The notes: a model not told the origin generated them from the sequence alone. A stretch of DNA of 64,000 nucleotides from Diphasiastrum complanatum (GCA_029204225.1 MU831863.1:36009-100008), one strand, 5' to 3'; positions 60,501-63,658 are shown, counted from the stretch's first letter. Numbers and translations are program-made.

Positions 60501-63500
60501 TTTTCAAAACCTGAGACATTGAAGACCTTGGGGCATGAACAGACCCAGCAACCCAAACAAACTAAAAGTCACTTAACTGTCTCTGGCAAAGCCTGTTTTG
60601 ATAAAAATAGAAGACAAAAGAAATTGTATAATAAAGTTAAAGAGGCTAAAATTCATAAGATAATGTGAAAATGCAAAAGATTAAGAAAAACTCAAGAGTT
60701 GTACCCGTTGTCCTTTACAATCACTGCATTGGCAGAGAATACCACTGTCTTTAATCACTCCCAGACGCAATACCTGAAATATATACCGCAATGTAAGACA
60801 ATATTCACTTCGTAGTTCTGAACTAGCTTATCAAAGAAGTGGATTAGATTTAAAACAATCACAGTACACTCTCAAAAAATCACAGATTAAATAGATGAAA
60901 TAGCTAAAAAAACAGCAGGCTTGTCAATTTGAGACTCACCTACAACTTAAGTATCATTTTACCCCCTGCTTTACAACATAACTCTAATATTAAAAGTAAA
61001 CAGCTATGAATTGAAAAACCACTAACTCCTGCCCATAATACAACAAGATTTCACATATAAGTGCACGCACCTCTCCACGAGCCATATAACGAACGTACTT
61101 TCCTTCTAGCAACCCCGTTGCTAGCAAAGCTTTGGCAGATGTTGGAGGACCTTTTTTTTTCAATTTGAGCTAATATCATCAGCCTTTTTCTCTTCTCCTT
61201 GACTGACTCAGGTAGATTTTGACAAATGTCACCCGAAGTATCCTTTAAAGTTCCCAACGTTTTTTTAGTCTCAACTTGTTCTGATGTTCGGAACTCAGGC
61301 GATGAAGAATTTTCCGTCTCTGCAGGCGCCATTTCTTGGCCGTTGTAATTTTTTTCTGATACCAGGCATTTGGTACCTCTATATATGTCTTTGTTACCAT
61401 CAACTTTTTTTGGAAAGGGCCGCAAGTTCTCAGACTGCTGACTATTGTACGATATGTCTGAATCAATGGGTGTATCAGGATCATCAAATGAAGGCATGGC
61501 ATTACTCAAGTTGCAGCCTGAATCAGCATGCTCTTCCTGCAAGAATAATGGATCATCTCTCACATCCCCCTCACTTGTTTTGGATTTCATGTGCTTCTCA
61601 AATGTAAAGTTTGCTTTTCCCGCAGAGAAAGAGCGTAAAAAATTAAAGGATGGATCTGAAGTGCAGCTGAGAAAGATGATCGGTCGTCCTTTAGACTGCA
61701 CAAAGTGCTATTTCTAGGACCATCCTCGGCATCACTTTGACAGTTAGAGTTATCTGTGGGTGCATCCACAACACTGCACGAATCCTCTTGAACTGTCTCA
61801 TTGTTGAATCCCTGTTTCGCACAGTAAAATCTATCCGGCTTTGCATCAGACAAATCATTTTCTCCAGCCGGTGTTTTCTCCCCTGCCTTTGCATCAGATA
61901 AAACGTTTTCTTCAGCTGGTGCCTCATCTACTGACTGACAGTCCAAACCGTCTCCAGGCCTGTAAGAGTCCTCATTTGTGGAATGCAAAGTCACATCCTT
62001 TGGAAAATTCTCTGGTTCTTGCAAAATGACCATCTCAATGATCTCACCTTGCCCAGACAAACTGTCTTTATTGATATCAATCCCCGAGTTTCCAACATCC
62101 CTAACATTTAGCATGTCCTGTGCAGAGAAGAAAATTCAGATTACTATAAAGCAGCAAAACCTAAAACGCTTGAGCAAATGCGACATCTCTATTGCACAGT
62201 TGCATTTAAGAGTATAAAACAAAATATTCTCCAAAATCTGACACTTAACACTTAATCCCACCAGTAATTTACGTCACTGAAAGATAAAGCACTTGAATTG
62301 AAATTTGCATATCGATGGCTTACTTTTGAATCTACTTCAATGACGGTAGATTGCAGCGAGGATTTAGCCATTGTGAAAGGAAGCGGTGACCGTCTAGCCT
62401 GAATCTGCCAGAATTTAACTGGCTTTCAGTTGATATTTGAAAGAAATGTTTTATAAAGAAACTACTCTGGTTTCTGTCCAAGTCAAAAATCAAGAACAAA
62501 AGTTTGACGTTTGAAAGACATGCTTTATAAACAAAACTATTCTTAATTTCTCTCCAATTCTCGGTCAAAAATGAAAAACAAGGGTCTTCGTTTAATTGTA
62601 CGGTTGCAGCACTTAGGTGCATACCATTAACTTTTCCAAATTACAACTTGAATTCATGGATTTAAGTCCTTCACATTCTTCACATAAGGTGCCATTGGTT
62701 AAAGATAACTTCTGTGCAGACATGATACTCTCCAGCTCGCGTGGCTCGTTTGTCACATCTCCCTGAAACAACAGCAATTTTCTTGCTTCTGAAGTCTCAT
62801 CCGCAGATGGAGGTGATGTCATGATTGGCAACAATTTCTCACTTGCGACGTAGGATATTCCATTTGCAGATTGCATTGAGACCTCAGACTTTGGAGGATG
62901 TAATCTCTCAAGCAATTCAGCAGGTAACAATTCCCCTTTCTCAGAAGAGAAGCATGGTACGCCACCATTTGCTGTTATCTCTACCGGTTCGGTTGCAGTC
63001 CCATCAACCTGGCATCCCTTCATAAAACAGGGCTTTACAGATCGAGCTGCTTCATCTGAGTCCCTTGCTAAAGGTGAGTCCAATCTCGAATTTGAATCTA
63101 CGCTCTTGACCAAGGGATGCTGTAAATGCTTCAGCGATCCATTACAACATATTGTTAAGATCTGAGAACATTGGTAAGGATGAACATCGGCATGCAATAC
63201 AGTTTTCAGAAGAAGCATGTGGCAACTTTATAGACATAGACTCTCCCTCTTCTGTAACTACTTGATTCGAACAATCCATCAAATAACTTCCTGAAGCCTT
63301 CCCTTCAGAATTATCAATAGCTTTGATTGATCCAAGGACCGGATGGGGAGATTGTAGCCTAGCATTTTCATCAAATGTCCGTTGGAACTGCAGCAAGTCA
63401 ATCCCAAGCATCCTCTGCTTCTTTGATGAGGATCCTGCAGCAGGTGTTTCGGCTTCAGCATAGGAGGCTCTGTGCTTCCTTGGAACTTCTACACAAAACT

Positions 63501-63658
63501 TCCTTCAATAAATATGGAATGCAGTGGACTTCTTTGAGCCCGCACCCGACGCTTAAACCGGAGCCATATCCACCAGCTGGTTTATTTCCATCCTCAACCT
63601 TTTCTGTTTCATCCACTGTTTGAGAAGGATCCATCCTCAGATCACAGCTACAAGCCAT
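16820..63658 (-). CDS. IDM1/ROS4-like PHD-finger acetyltransferase gene, 20 exons over 46.8 kb
   Basis: Minus-strand gene assembled from exons at 63658-62625, 62398-62324, 62117-61071, 60773-60705, 60526-60268, 60016-59911, 59796-59755, 59061-58980, 58872-58813, 56717-56665, 56515-56328, 38214-38031, 32434-32377, 32193-32137, 27247-26993, 26892-26828, 26736-26680, 26544-26451, 17294-17154 and 16930-16820. Exons 4-20 all have GT...AG borders, their phases match at every junction, and they stay open for 626 codons to a TAA. Domain order: acidic N-terminus, TDBD-like module 1, PHD1, TDBD-like module 2, PHD2, extended PHD3, GNAT acetyltransferase. This order is that of the plant 'acyl-CoA N-acyltransferase with PHD-type zinc finger' family. 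Its member IDM1/ROS4 is a nuclear histone H3 acetyltransferase that promotes active DNA demethylation. The exact substrate here is inference. Frame changes in exons 1 and 3 leave the N-terminus unsettled. Confidence 0.88.
17154..17294 (-). CDS. Exon 19: GNAT C-terminal half
   Basis: The acceptor is GCCTCTACAG|GGCTGC and the donor CACAAGCAG|GTTGAC. Forty-seven codons include [31 protein letters not shown] and KFGFSQM, all family hallmarks ('LxLPAAEEAExxWxxKFGF'). Phase 0 both ends. It lies 9.2 kb from exon 18. Confidence 0.93.
17295..19540. other. Intron 18, proximal part, no gene seen
   Basis: AT-rich intronic sequence. The only motif is a minus-strand TGGTATCAGAGCC at 19515-19527 (copia PBS type) abutting the hAT remnant. 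No LTR can be recognised beside it. Confidence 0.45.
19942..20172 (+). pseudogene. hAT transposase, central fragment
   Basis: Reads [20 protein letters not shown], then [20 protein letters not shown]. This is the segment of hAT transposases in which an FW(x)3(A/R) motif follows the RNase H-like core. It is followed by frameshifted sequence. Confidence 0.65.
20806..21042 (+). pseudogene. hAT C-terminal dimerisation domain
   Basis: Contains [20 protein letters not shown] and [20 protein letters not shown], the hallmark of the hAT dimerisation region (A/SxxCERxWSxF...KRNRL...L..LVYVxxNL). The ORF ends at TGA 21040. The tail exon lies about 435 bp further on. Confidence 0.88.
21478..21742 (+). 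pseudogene. hAT acidic C-terminal tail exon
   Basis: After a CTGCGTGCAG|GACC acceptor the plus frame reads an Asp/Glu/Ser-rich stretch ([20 protein letters not shown]) and ends in [10 protein letters not shown] plus stop. One internal stop is present near 21529. Similar acid tails end other plant hAT proteins, and the ORF at 53644-54390 ends in the same style. Confidence 0.5.
22139..22507 (+). CDS. Hypothetical acidic ORF, 122 aa
   Basis: Starts [20 protein letters not shown]. Rich in Asp, Glu, Ser and Gly. The phrase QQGV recurs at about residue 56 ([10 protein letters not shown]), hinting at internal duplication. It sits between the hAT remnant and the CstF-77-like fragment. It has no domain and may be transposon-carried or chance. 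Confidence 0.25.
   Translation: MFRQQGVLEDADAMDESDGDAMDRLEVGTMAAGTTNSDAEVVSGPEGSVQLPEQQGVVESGGSYLPPICYMEPCGRTALMERASSREPTPVAWPSILPGTSQFSPESLYVGPSCRSSGFEFS
22828..23037 (-). pseudogene. CstF-77-like (HAT-repeat) gene fragment
   Basis: Minus strand reads [40 protein letters not shown] and [14 protein letters not shown] before a stop. This is the N-terminal HAT-repeat region of cleavage stimulation factor subunit 77 (suppressor of forked). A complete protein is several hundred residues long; only about 65 are here, ending abruptly. No other CstF exon is recognisable nearby. It looks like a captured fragment or degraded retrocopy inside intron 18. A second unrecognised minus ORF lies at 22555-22763. 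Confidence 0.75.
23369..23511 (+). repeat. (GT)n/(GA)n microsatellites
   Basis: (GT)n at 23369-23407 passes into (GA)n to 23428, with a second (GA)n at 23487-23511. Confidence 0.95.
23690..25190 (-). mobile_element. LINE relic (minus), RT to 3' zinc-knuckle region
   Basis: Read from high to low: [20 protein letters not shown] (about 25140), an RT palm with SLSPTLFGL and IDELERVIE around 24750, [20 protein letters not shown] (24600), and near the 3' end [20 protein letters not shown] with [18 protein letters not shown] (23690-23830). The last is the Cys/His end domain of plant non-LTR RTs. Many stops and shifts. It matches the plus-strand LINE at 33900-36840. One short piece is inverted (see findings). 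Confidence 0.8.
25191..26450. other. Intron 18, distal part
   Basis: Contains a 40-bp perfect palindrome (25464-25503) and otherwise noncoding sequence up to exon 18. Short ORFs show no domain. Confidence 0.45.
25464..25503. repeat. Perfect palindrome, 19-bp arms, 2-nt loop
   Basis: TACATGTCACTAATGTACT, then AG, then its exact reverse complement. It would form a stable hairpin in single strands. Confidence 0.95.
26451..26544 (-). CDS. Exon 18: GNAT core strand and loop
   Basis: The acceptor is TCAACAG|TGAGG and the donor AGTCTG|GTATGC. It encodes [20 protein letters not shown], then [11 protein letters not shown]. The 'VxSA.(I/L)R(I/V)xGxxxAE(L/M)PLVAT' strand is well kept. The acetyl-CoA loop follows across a 9.2-kb intron. 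Confidence 0.92.
26680..26736 (-). CDS. Exon 17: GNAT domain
   Basis: The acceptor is AACTGCAG|CCATACC and the donor TTCAA|GTGAGT. Encodes [18 protein letters not shown], matching the 'G.E..GMYCxVL' strand of the family. Phases 2 and 2. Confidence 0.9.
26828..26892 (-). CDS. Exon 16: GNAT domain
   Basis: The acceptor is ATTACAG|GAATG and the donor TTTACAG|GTTATT. It encodes [20 protein letters not shown], the conserved 'ECFDPIxDxxSGxDLIPxMVY' block at the start of the acetyltransferase core. Confidence 0.93.
26993..27247 (-). CDS. Exon 15: end of PHD3 and start of GNAT domain
   Basis: The acceptor is TTTACAG|GAGCTG and the donor TTCTCT|GTACGT. It starts [13 protein letters not shown], which closes PHD3. 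Then comes [20 protein letters not shown], the conserved lead-in to the acetyltransferase domain ('L..NGPExxPxS'). 85 codons, phase 0 both ends. Confidence 0.93.
27248..29028. other. Intron 14, proximal part
   Basis: Noncoding. GCTGCCCGAGTGAATAT repeats at 28508, 28555 and 28584. AAACAGTATA and TATACTGTTT face each other at about 28799-28828 (hairpin). No gene seen. Confidence 0.5.
29029..29619. mobile_element. Non-autonomous TIR element with GGTACC arrays, about 590 bp
   Basis: The left end TAGTTGCACTGCGTTTCTG faces a right end whose reverse complement is TAGTTGCACAGAAACGCGTT, followed again by TCTG. Interior: GCGTTTC-type words, poly(T), a conserved GGGCAATATGGGTATCA block (about 29131-29147), TTGCCGAATGTTTCGGGTAC (29174-29193), then a left and a right array of GGTACC words (29286-29340, 29397-29467) around an A/T-rich centre. 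No ORF. hAT-like in style. A target duplication is not certain. Confidence 0.6.
29620..30766. other. Intron 14, middle part
   Basis: Noncoding AT-rich sequence with an (AAT)n stretch near 30485. No gene seen. Confidence 0.5.
30767..31228 (-). pseudogene. Penelope-like reverse transcriptase fragment
   Basis: The 153-residue minus ORF contains [20 protein letters not shown] (a Y-I-D-D catalytic box), then CKFLDVSIS (the FLDV(x)I motif following the palm), [14 protein letters not shown] and [15 protein letters not shown]. The order Y(V/I)DD - FLD - (I)YxKR - YG...SQ..R.SR is that of Penelope-like elements and related algal/plant RTs, not of copia, gypsy or LINE. The N-terminal RT motifs and the GIY-YIG region are not seen, so it is a remnant. 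Confidence 0.6.
31229..32136. other. Intron 14, distal part
   Basis: Noncoding, with a diverged local duplication (ATAGAAATTTTGA...CAAAAAGTGTACAAA at about 31708 and 31788). A plus ORF at 31403-31696 has no domain. Confidence 0.45.
32137..32193 (-). CDS. Exon 14: PHD3, HxxC half
   Basis: The acceptor is TATGGCAG|TGTGAG and the donor CTAAAG|GTGGTG. Encodes [19 protein letters not shown], nearly invariant across the family. Phase 0 both ends. Only 183 nt separate it from exon 13. Confidence 0.93.
32377..32434 (-). CDS. Exon 13: PHD3, middle
   Basis: The acceptor is TTCAATGCAG|GTGTGG and the donor GACCAG|GTAACA. Encodes [19 protein letters not shown], the family motif 'C..HDFxxxxFxxRTVxxCDQ'. 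The position aligned to the usual H of HDF is a glycine (CGDF), a small departure. Confidence 0.92.
32435..33840. other. Intron 12, distal part, no gene seen
   Basis: Noncoding sequence between exon 13 and the LINE. Short ORFs without domains. Confidence 0.5.
33841..35420 (+). mobile_element. LINE relic (plus), reverse transcriptase
   Basis: Plus strand in several frames: [104 protein letters not shown] (catalytic F/Y-x-D-D box) and SSYTYL. This is a non-LTR RT with repeated frameshifts, so inactive. The 3' Cys/His domain of the same family appears at 36533-36840 after an inserted copia remnant. Confidence 0.85.
35440..35530. repeat. GATTCGAA-word cluster
   Basis: CGATTCGAATCGAGCGATTC and several more GATTCGAA/GGATCGAATC words, the same words as in the ends of the hAT element at 39709-42313. 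Probably the remains of one end of a related element. Confidence 0.5.
35610..35755 (-). pseudogene. Copia RT C-terminal fragment next to a PBS
   Basis: Minus strand gives [16 protein letters not shown] then [18 protein letters not shown], the end of copia RT before RNase H. It starts within 20 nt of the PBS at 35771-35782, so everything from leader through most of pol is deleted. Confidence 0.75.
35771..35782 (-). other. Copia primer-binding site (tRNA-iMet type)
   Basis: TGGTATCAGAGC on the minus strand, directly after an LTR ending TTCTTCACA. Confidence 0.8.
35783..36435 (-). repeat. Copia LTR (653 bp)
   Basis: Minus strand TGTGAGAAATTTC ... TTCTTCACA. Includes a (GA)n tract at 36107-36140 and a TGTGTGT run. 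The same family as 7551-8202, judged by ends and length. Confidence 0.6.
36469..36527 (+). repeat. (AC)n(CT)n microsatellite
   Basis: AC tract to 36482 then CT to about 36527, at the junction with the LINE 3' segment. Confidence 0.95.
36528..36840 (+). pseudogene. LINE 3' Cys/His domain
   Basis: Plus strand reads [40 protein letters not shown], a CxxC...HxxxxC zinc-binding end region of plant LINE pol. It matches 23690-23830 (minus) and probably belongs to the LINE interrupted at 35420. Confidence 0.8.
36841..38030. other. Intron 12, proximal part
   Basis: A plus ORF at 37193-37480 has no recognised domain. Otherwise noncoding up to exon 12. Confidence 0.45.
38031..38214 (-). CDS. Exon 12: second half of PHD2 and start of PHD3
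   Basis: The acceptor is TTAGTACAG|GTTGTACGG and the donor TTTGCAA|GTGAGT. In phase with exon 11 it gives [18 protein letters not shown], completing PHD2. A basic linker follows, then [18 protein letters not shown], the opening of the extended third finger. The phase match after an 18.1-kb gap of transposons is strong evidence that both halves belong to one gene. Confidence 0.92.
38588..39120 (+). pseudogene. LINE ORF1-like protein
   Basis: Reads [20 protein letters not shown], a Lys/Glu-rich helical stretch, then past a TGA near 38963 continues [20 protein letters not shown] and [12 protein letters not shown], the usual end of plant LINE ORF1 just before ORF2. Charged and probably coiled. 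Confidence 0.55.
39219..39479 (+). pseudogene. LINE AP-endonuclease fragment
   Basis: Reads [20 protein letters not shown], where the 'xxxxETH/ETW' glutamate is the metal-binding residue of apurinic-type endonucleases, then [13 protein letters not shown]. Ends at a stop, and later endonuclease motifs survive only as traces (GGFNA-like at about 39600). Confidence 0.65.
39941..40003 (+). repeat. (GT)n tract in hAT 5' region
   Basis: GT-rich from 39941, uninterrupted (GT)n from 39968 to 40003. Preceded by (GA)n at 39889-39905. Confidence 0.95.
40296..40490 (+). pseudogene. hAT transposase BED zinc-finger exon
   Basis: ATG at 40296: [20 protein letters not shown], then [16 protein letters not shown] and ALHVM. 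W-x-H, CxxC and His spacing are those of a BED DNA-binding finger. The second catalytic-side exons follow after an intron of about 300 bp. Confidence 0.75.
40793..41152 (+). pseudogene. hAT transposase N-terminal core exon
   Basis: Reads [60 protein letters not shown]: the 'F...GIPFNxxxxxxFxxMxxxxxxxGxxYxxPSxxxLRxxLL' segment of hAT proteins, ahead of the first catalytic Asp. The stop at 41150 is probably intron read-through. Confidence 0.75.
41454..41850 (+). pseudogene. hAT transposase catalytic-region fragment
   Basis: [20 protein letters not shown], then [15 protein letters not shown]. Following a CAG acceptor at about 41790, [14 protein letters not shown] parallels the VVTDNAANCVxAG motif with the second catalytic Asp. 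The Asn after D is replaced by Lys. Downstream exons are deleted, so it is not a working transposase. Confidence 0.75.
43008..43230 (+). repeat. Dispersed TIR-like repeat, copy 2 (left end)
   Basis: Starts CATAGTTGCACTACGATTCT, GATTC/GCGATT words, poly(T), GGGCAATATGGGTATCATAT (about 43101), TTTGCCGAATGTTTCGGGTA (about 43157). It matches copy 1 (29029) and copy 3 (54773-55008, opposite strand). The right end is not recognised. Confidence 0.65.
43331..43412 (-). other. C-rich block, G-quadruplex-capable on minus strand
   Basis: Runs of 5-7 C separated by short spacers, plus one GGGGGG run at 43382-43387. No coding role. Confidence 0.6.
43710..43800. repeat. GGACGCG-word cluster
   Basis: GGACGCGGACGCGTC, then CTGGACGCGTCCGC, followed by a long A tract. 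The layout (GC-rich word cluster, then homopolymer) is that of the other TIR-like ends in this window, with a different word. Confidence 0.5.
43902..43913 (-). other. Copia primer-binding site (tRNA-iMet type)
   Basis: TGGTATCAGAGC on the minus strand. The 5' LTR should be at 43914 to about 44580 (minus start near TGACGTCAGCAGATAC). Its end beside the PBS is CATCAG rather than CA, so the border is uncertain. Confidence 0.55.
44767..45146 (+). repeat. Copia 5' LTR, 380 bp
   Basis: Starts TGTTAGAATTAC and ends GATTCTAACA, with an inverted terminal TGTTAGAAT/ATTCTAACA pair. It is followed at once by the PBS. A CTATAAGAG TATA-like box lies at about 44992. Confidence 0.9.
45147..45159 (+). other. 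Copia primer-binding site
   Basis: TGGTATCAGAGCC, complementary to the 3' end of initiator-Met tRNA. Confidence 0.92.
45195..45620 (+). repeat. Tandem repeats in copia leader
   Basis: Units GGTGGAGGTCGCATCT recur near 45211-45270. Then about five units of the type GAGGGCGGTAGAACCTGAGC (roughly 33-36 bp each) lie at 45390-45600. They are noncoding and between PBS and gag. Confidence 0.85.
45735..47062 (+). pseudogene. Copia gag and protease
   Basis: The element's start is probably ATG 45735 ([20 protein letters not shown]), but a TGA follows at once and the frame shifts to the long ORF open from 45800. That ORF has a gag UBN2-type region (residues 1-165), a Lys-rich linker, zinc knuckle [14 protein letters not shown] (CX2CX4HX4C), protease site [14 protein letters not shown] and [18 protein letters not shown]. 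It ends in the gag-pre-integrase region ([11 protein letters not shown]) at TAA 47060; a second TAA follows near 47105. Confidence 0.9.
47108..49099 (+). pseudogene. Copia integrase and reverse transcriptase
   Basis: Same frame as gag. [10 protein letters not shown] closes the zinc-binding region. Integrase: [18 protein letters not shown] and GVAERKNRS supply the D, D and E. Linker domain [90 protein letters not shown] 1-nt insertion near 49066 ends the frame just before RNase H. About 650 residues are uninterrupted. Confidence 0.93.
49067..49679 (+). pseudogene. Copia RNase H with in-frame deletion
   Basis: [40 protein letters not shown], then TGA (49392-49394), SWSSKKQP fused directly to [16 protein letters not shown], and [20 protein letters not shown]. 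Roughly 35-45 residues between SWSSKKQP and CDNQS, including the SSTEAEY catalytic Glu, are missing without loss of frame. The element cannot have a working RNase H. Confidence 0.88.
49677..49738 (+). repeat. Copia 3' LTR, truncated to 62 bp
   Basis: TGTTAGAATTAATGGTTAAT and onward, 59 of 62 bases identical to the 5' LTR, ending ...TCTATTTT where gypsy coding sequence starts. Confidence 0.92.
49740..50021 (+). pseudogene. Gypsy protease C-terminal fragment
   Basis: [20 protein letters not shown] resembles the 'xDxVLGxDWL' end of the gypsy protease, followed by an HKGR linker. A frameshift near 49950 separates it from the RT lead-in. Confidence 0.7.
50030..50977 (+). pseudogene. Gypsy reverse transcriptase
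   Basis: [20 protein letters not shown] lead-in, TGA at 50159, then [45 protein letters not shown], the catalytic [11 protein letters not shown] and [12 protein letters not shown]. The core is open from 50255. A shift near 50925 breaks the RT-RNase H tether. Confidence 0.93.
51022..52371 (+). pseudogene. Gypsy RNase H and integrase
   Basis: RNase [36 protein letters not shown] (D, E, D). Spacer with an acidic stretch. Integrase: HHCC finger ending [12 protein letters not shown], then [20 protein letters not shown] and [10 protein letters not shown] (D, D, E). The finger's last His region reads [12 protein letters not shown] at 52369 interrupts before SPFMLMYG. Confidence 0.93.
52372..52795 (+). 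pseudogene. Gypsy integrase tail and chromodomain
   Basis: Reads [19 protein letters not shown], a stop, then [20 protein letters not shown] and GEKVYLRV (GPY-type region). After a shift near 52640, [20 protein letters not shown] and [15 protein letters not shown] form the chromodomain ('YLVKWxxxPxxxATWE'). Followed by stop and PPT. Confidence 0.85.
52808..53526 (+). repeat. Gypsy 3' LTR (right border tentative)
   Basis: After GGGGGAGGGAG comes TGTTACGAGCTCGTGACC. About 720 bp of noncoding sequence ends near ...GAATCAACA (53526). The right border is a guess because the 5' LTR is missing. Confidence 0.5.
53644..54390 (+). CDS. BED-type zinc-finger protein, hAT derivative without catalytic core
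   Basis: After a GTTCGCAG acceptor the frame reads [20 protein letters not shown] and VRAHLL (CxxC plus His, BED-finger style), then an array of Gly-Gln repeats encoded by GGGACA hexamers (about residues 99-119), a TAG at 54001 (from CAG by one C-to-T change), further Gln/Arg/Gly sequence and an acidic tail [20 protein letters not shown] ending SDEP. Finger and tail match hAT proteins; the RNase H-like core is absent. It may be a deletion derivative or a processed short isoform. Confidence 0.6.
54511..54722 (+). repeat. (GA)n microsatellites
   Basis: (GA)n at 54511-54549 and 54701-54722. Confidence 0.95.
54773..55008 (-). repeat. Dispersed TIR-like repeat, copy 3
   Basis: Minus strand starts CATAGTTGCACTGCGTTTCT (about 55008), then GCGTTTC words, poly(T), GTGCAATATGGGTATCAGGT, GCCGAACGTTTCGGGTGCAG and TTTAGGTGCATTAA. 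Closely similar to copies 1 and 2. Confidence 0.7.
55009..56327. other. Intron 11, proximal part, no gene seen
   Basis: Noncoding. Minus ORFs at 55514-55904 are hydrophobic and without domain. Confidence 0.5.
56328..56515 (-). CDS. Exon 11: first half of PHD2
   Basis: The acceptor is CATCAG|GTACAATTGC and the donor CATCTAG|GTAACT. It encodes [17 protein letters not shown], a linker, then [20 protein letters not shown]. That gives the first four cysteines and the histidine of PHD2. One nucleotide carries over an 18.1-kb intron to exon 12. Confidence 0.92.
56665..56717 (-). CDS. Exon 10: TDBD module 2, end
   Basis: The acceptor is TTTTGTAG|GTGAGC and the donor AATCC|GTTAAG. Encodes [18 protein letters not shown], the second copy of the conserved SxFExHAG motif. 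Two nucleotides carry into exon 11. Confidence 0.92.
56718..57575. other. Intron 9, part without gene
   Basis: AT-rich, no ORF with a domain. Confidence 0.5.
57576..58124 (+). pseudogene. Copia gag (UBN2-like) fragment
   Basis: From about 57700 the frame reads [60 protein letters not shown], the middle of a copia gag ('L..LKM....SVxEHxNxxxxLxxxLxxxG...LRSLPxSYxxL...LLxEExRR'). No zinc knuckle or pol follows. It lies in intron 9 of the PHD gene on the opposite strand. Confidence 0.75.
58125..58812. other. Intron 9, remaining part
   Basis: Noncoding from the gag fragment to exon 9. Confidence 0.5.
58813..58872 (-). CDS. Exon 9: TDBD module 2, middle
   Basis: The acceptor is TACTACAG|TGTTTG and the donor CAAGTA|GTGAGT (near consensus). 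Its twenty codons are [20 protein letters not shown]. The G-x-G-I-x-C-x-C-C pattern matches the family. Phase 0 at both ends. A 2.1-kb intron with a copia gag relic follows. Confidence 0.9.
58980..59061 (-). CDS. Exon 8: start of TDBD module 2
   Basis: The acceptor is TTTTTTGCAG|AGATCC and the donor GGCCAG|GTGAAG. It encodes [19 protein letters not shown] and then KLGYYDKGQ. The 'xLHKxxF...GLPDGTxxxYY' signature opens the second TDBD-like module in this family. The phase closes to 0 at its end. Confidence 0.9.
59330..59750. repeat. Diverged tandem duplication in intron 7
   Basis: Two units of about 205 bp. TCTTAGAAAAGA occurs at 59486 and 59691 and CACTCTTT...CTTCAAAGAA at about 59388 and 59596. 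Noncoding. Confidence 0.6.
59755..59796 (-). CDS. Exon 7 (42-nt microexon)
   Basis: The acceptor is TTGTGTAG|GTCTATC and the donor CCCAG|GTGAAAG. It encodes [13 protein letters not shown] and preserves the +2 phase between exons 6 and 8. It is short but in register on both sides. It is linker sequence before TDBD module 2. Confidence 0.8.
59911..60016 (-). CDS. Exon 6: second half of PHD1
   Basis: The acceptor is GTGCTACAG|AATGTG and the donor GCAAAGAAG|GTAG. Joined to exon 5 it gives [18 protein letters not shown]. Together the two exons supply the full C4HC3 ligand set of a PHD finger (CxxC, C..C, HxxC, CxxC). PHD fingers of this family read histone H3 tails. Two nucleotides carry into exon 7. 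Confidence 0.9.
60268..60526 (-). CDS. Exon 5: end of TDBD module 1 and first half of PHD1
   Basis: Starts after CCCCAAG with [20 protein letters not shown], then [15 protein letters not shown]. The conserved FExHAG and (I/Y)xLxNGxSL signatures close the first TDBD-like module. A linker leads to [13 protein letters not shown], the first zinc-binding half of PHD1. The donor follows ...FYHQ+G (CATCAAG|GTCC), a weak but legal GT. One nucleotide is carried into exon 6. Reading past the donor would add a long tail ending near 60116, which lacks the second half of the finger. Confidence 0.9.
60705..60773 (-). CDS. Exon 4: TDBD module 1, middle
   Basis: The acceptor is ATTTCAG|GTATTG and the donor CAACGG|GTACAAC. 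These 23 codons include [18 protein letters not shown], with the G-I-x-C-x-C-x2-C pattern typical of the module. Phase 0 on both sides. It joins exon 3 (...YMARGE) and exon 5 ([12 protein letters not shown]...). Confidence 0.9.
61071..62117 (-). CDS. Exon 3: acidic linker and start of TDBD module 1
   Basis: The acceptor is TCTCTGCACAG|GACATG and the donor GGAGAG|GTGCGTGC. The exon starts and ends in the same frame, but its middle (about 61640-61160) is open in a different one: a 1-nt loss near 61640 and a 1-nt gain in an A9 run at 61152-61160 cancel out. The C-terminal end, [20 protein letters not shown], is the conserved opening of the TDBD-like module ('LL.TGLLEG..VRY'). The rest is Ser/Glu/Lys-rich and low in complexity, with no visible fold. 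See the finding on the compensating frame changes. Confidence 0.75.
62324..62398 (-). CDS. Exon 2 (25 codons)
   Basis: The acceptor is ATTCAG|GCTAGACGG and the donor TCAAAA|GTAAGC. The 75-nt exon reads [19 protein letters not shown] and onward, phase 0 at both ends, so it can be included or skipped without a frame change. No domain is visible. It is supported by splice signals and phase only and could be an alternative or false exon. Confidence 0.55.
62625..63658 (-). CDS. Exon 1 (N-terminal region, frame unresolved)
   Basis: The start ATG at 63658 opens [20 protein letters not shown] and runs about 67 codons to a stop near 63455. A second frame (about 63490-63142) then carries a basic SSKKQR patch followed by an ordinary hydrophilic sequence. 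A third frame (63218-62625) continues for about 200 residues to ...CNLEKLM, with a good donor (ATG|GTATGC). So the frame changes twice within 1 kb. Either short introns are present (a TTTTGTGTAG acceptor-like site lies near 63488) or there are indels or assembly errors. The last frame enters exon 2 in phase 0, which supports it. The sequence is Ser/Glu-rich and without recognisable domains, as is usual for the N-terminus of this family. Confidence 0.6.
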
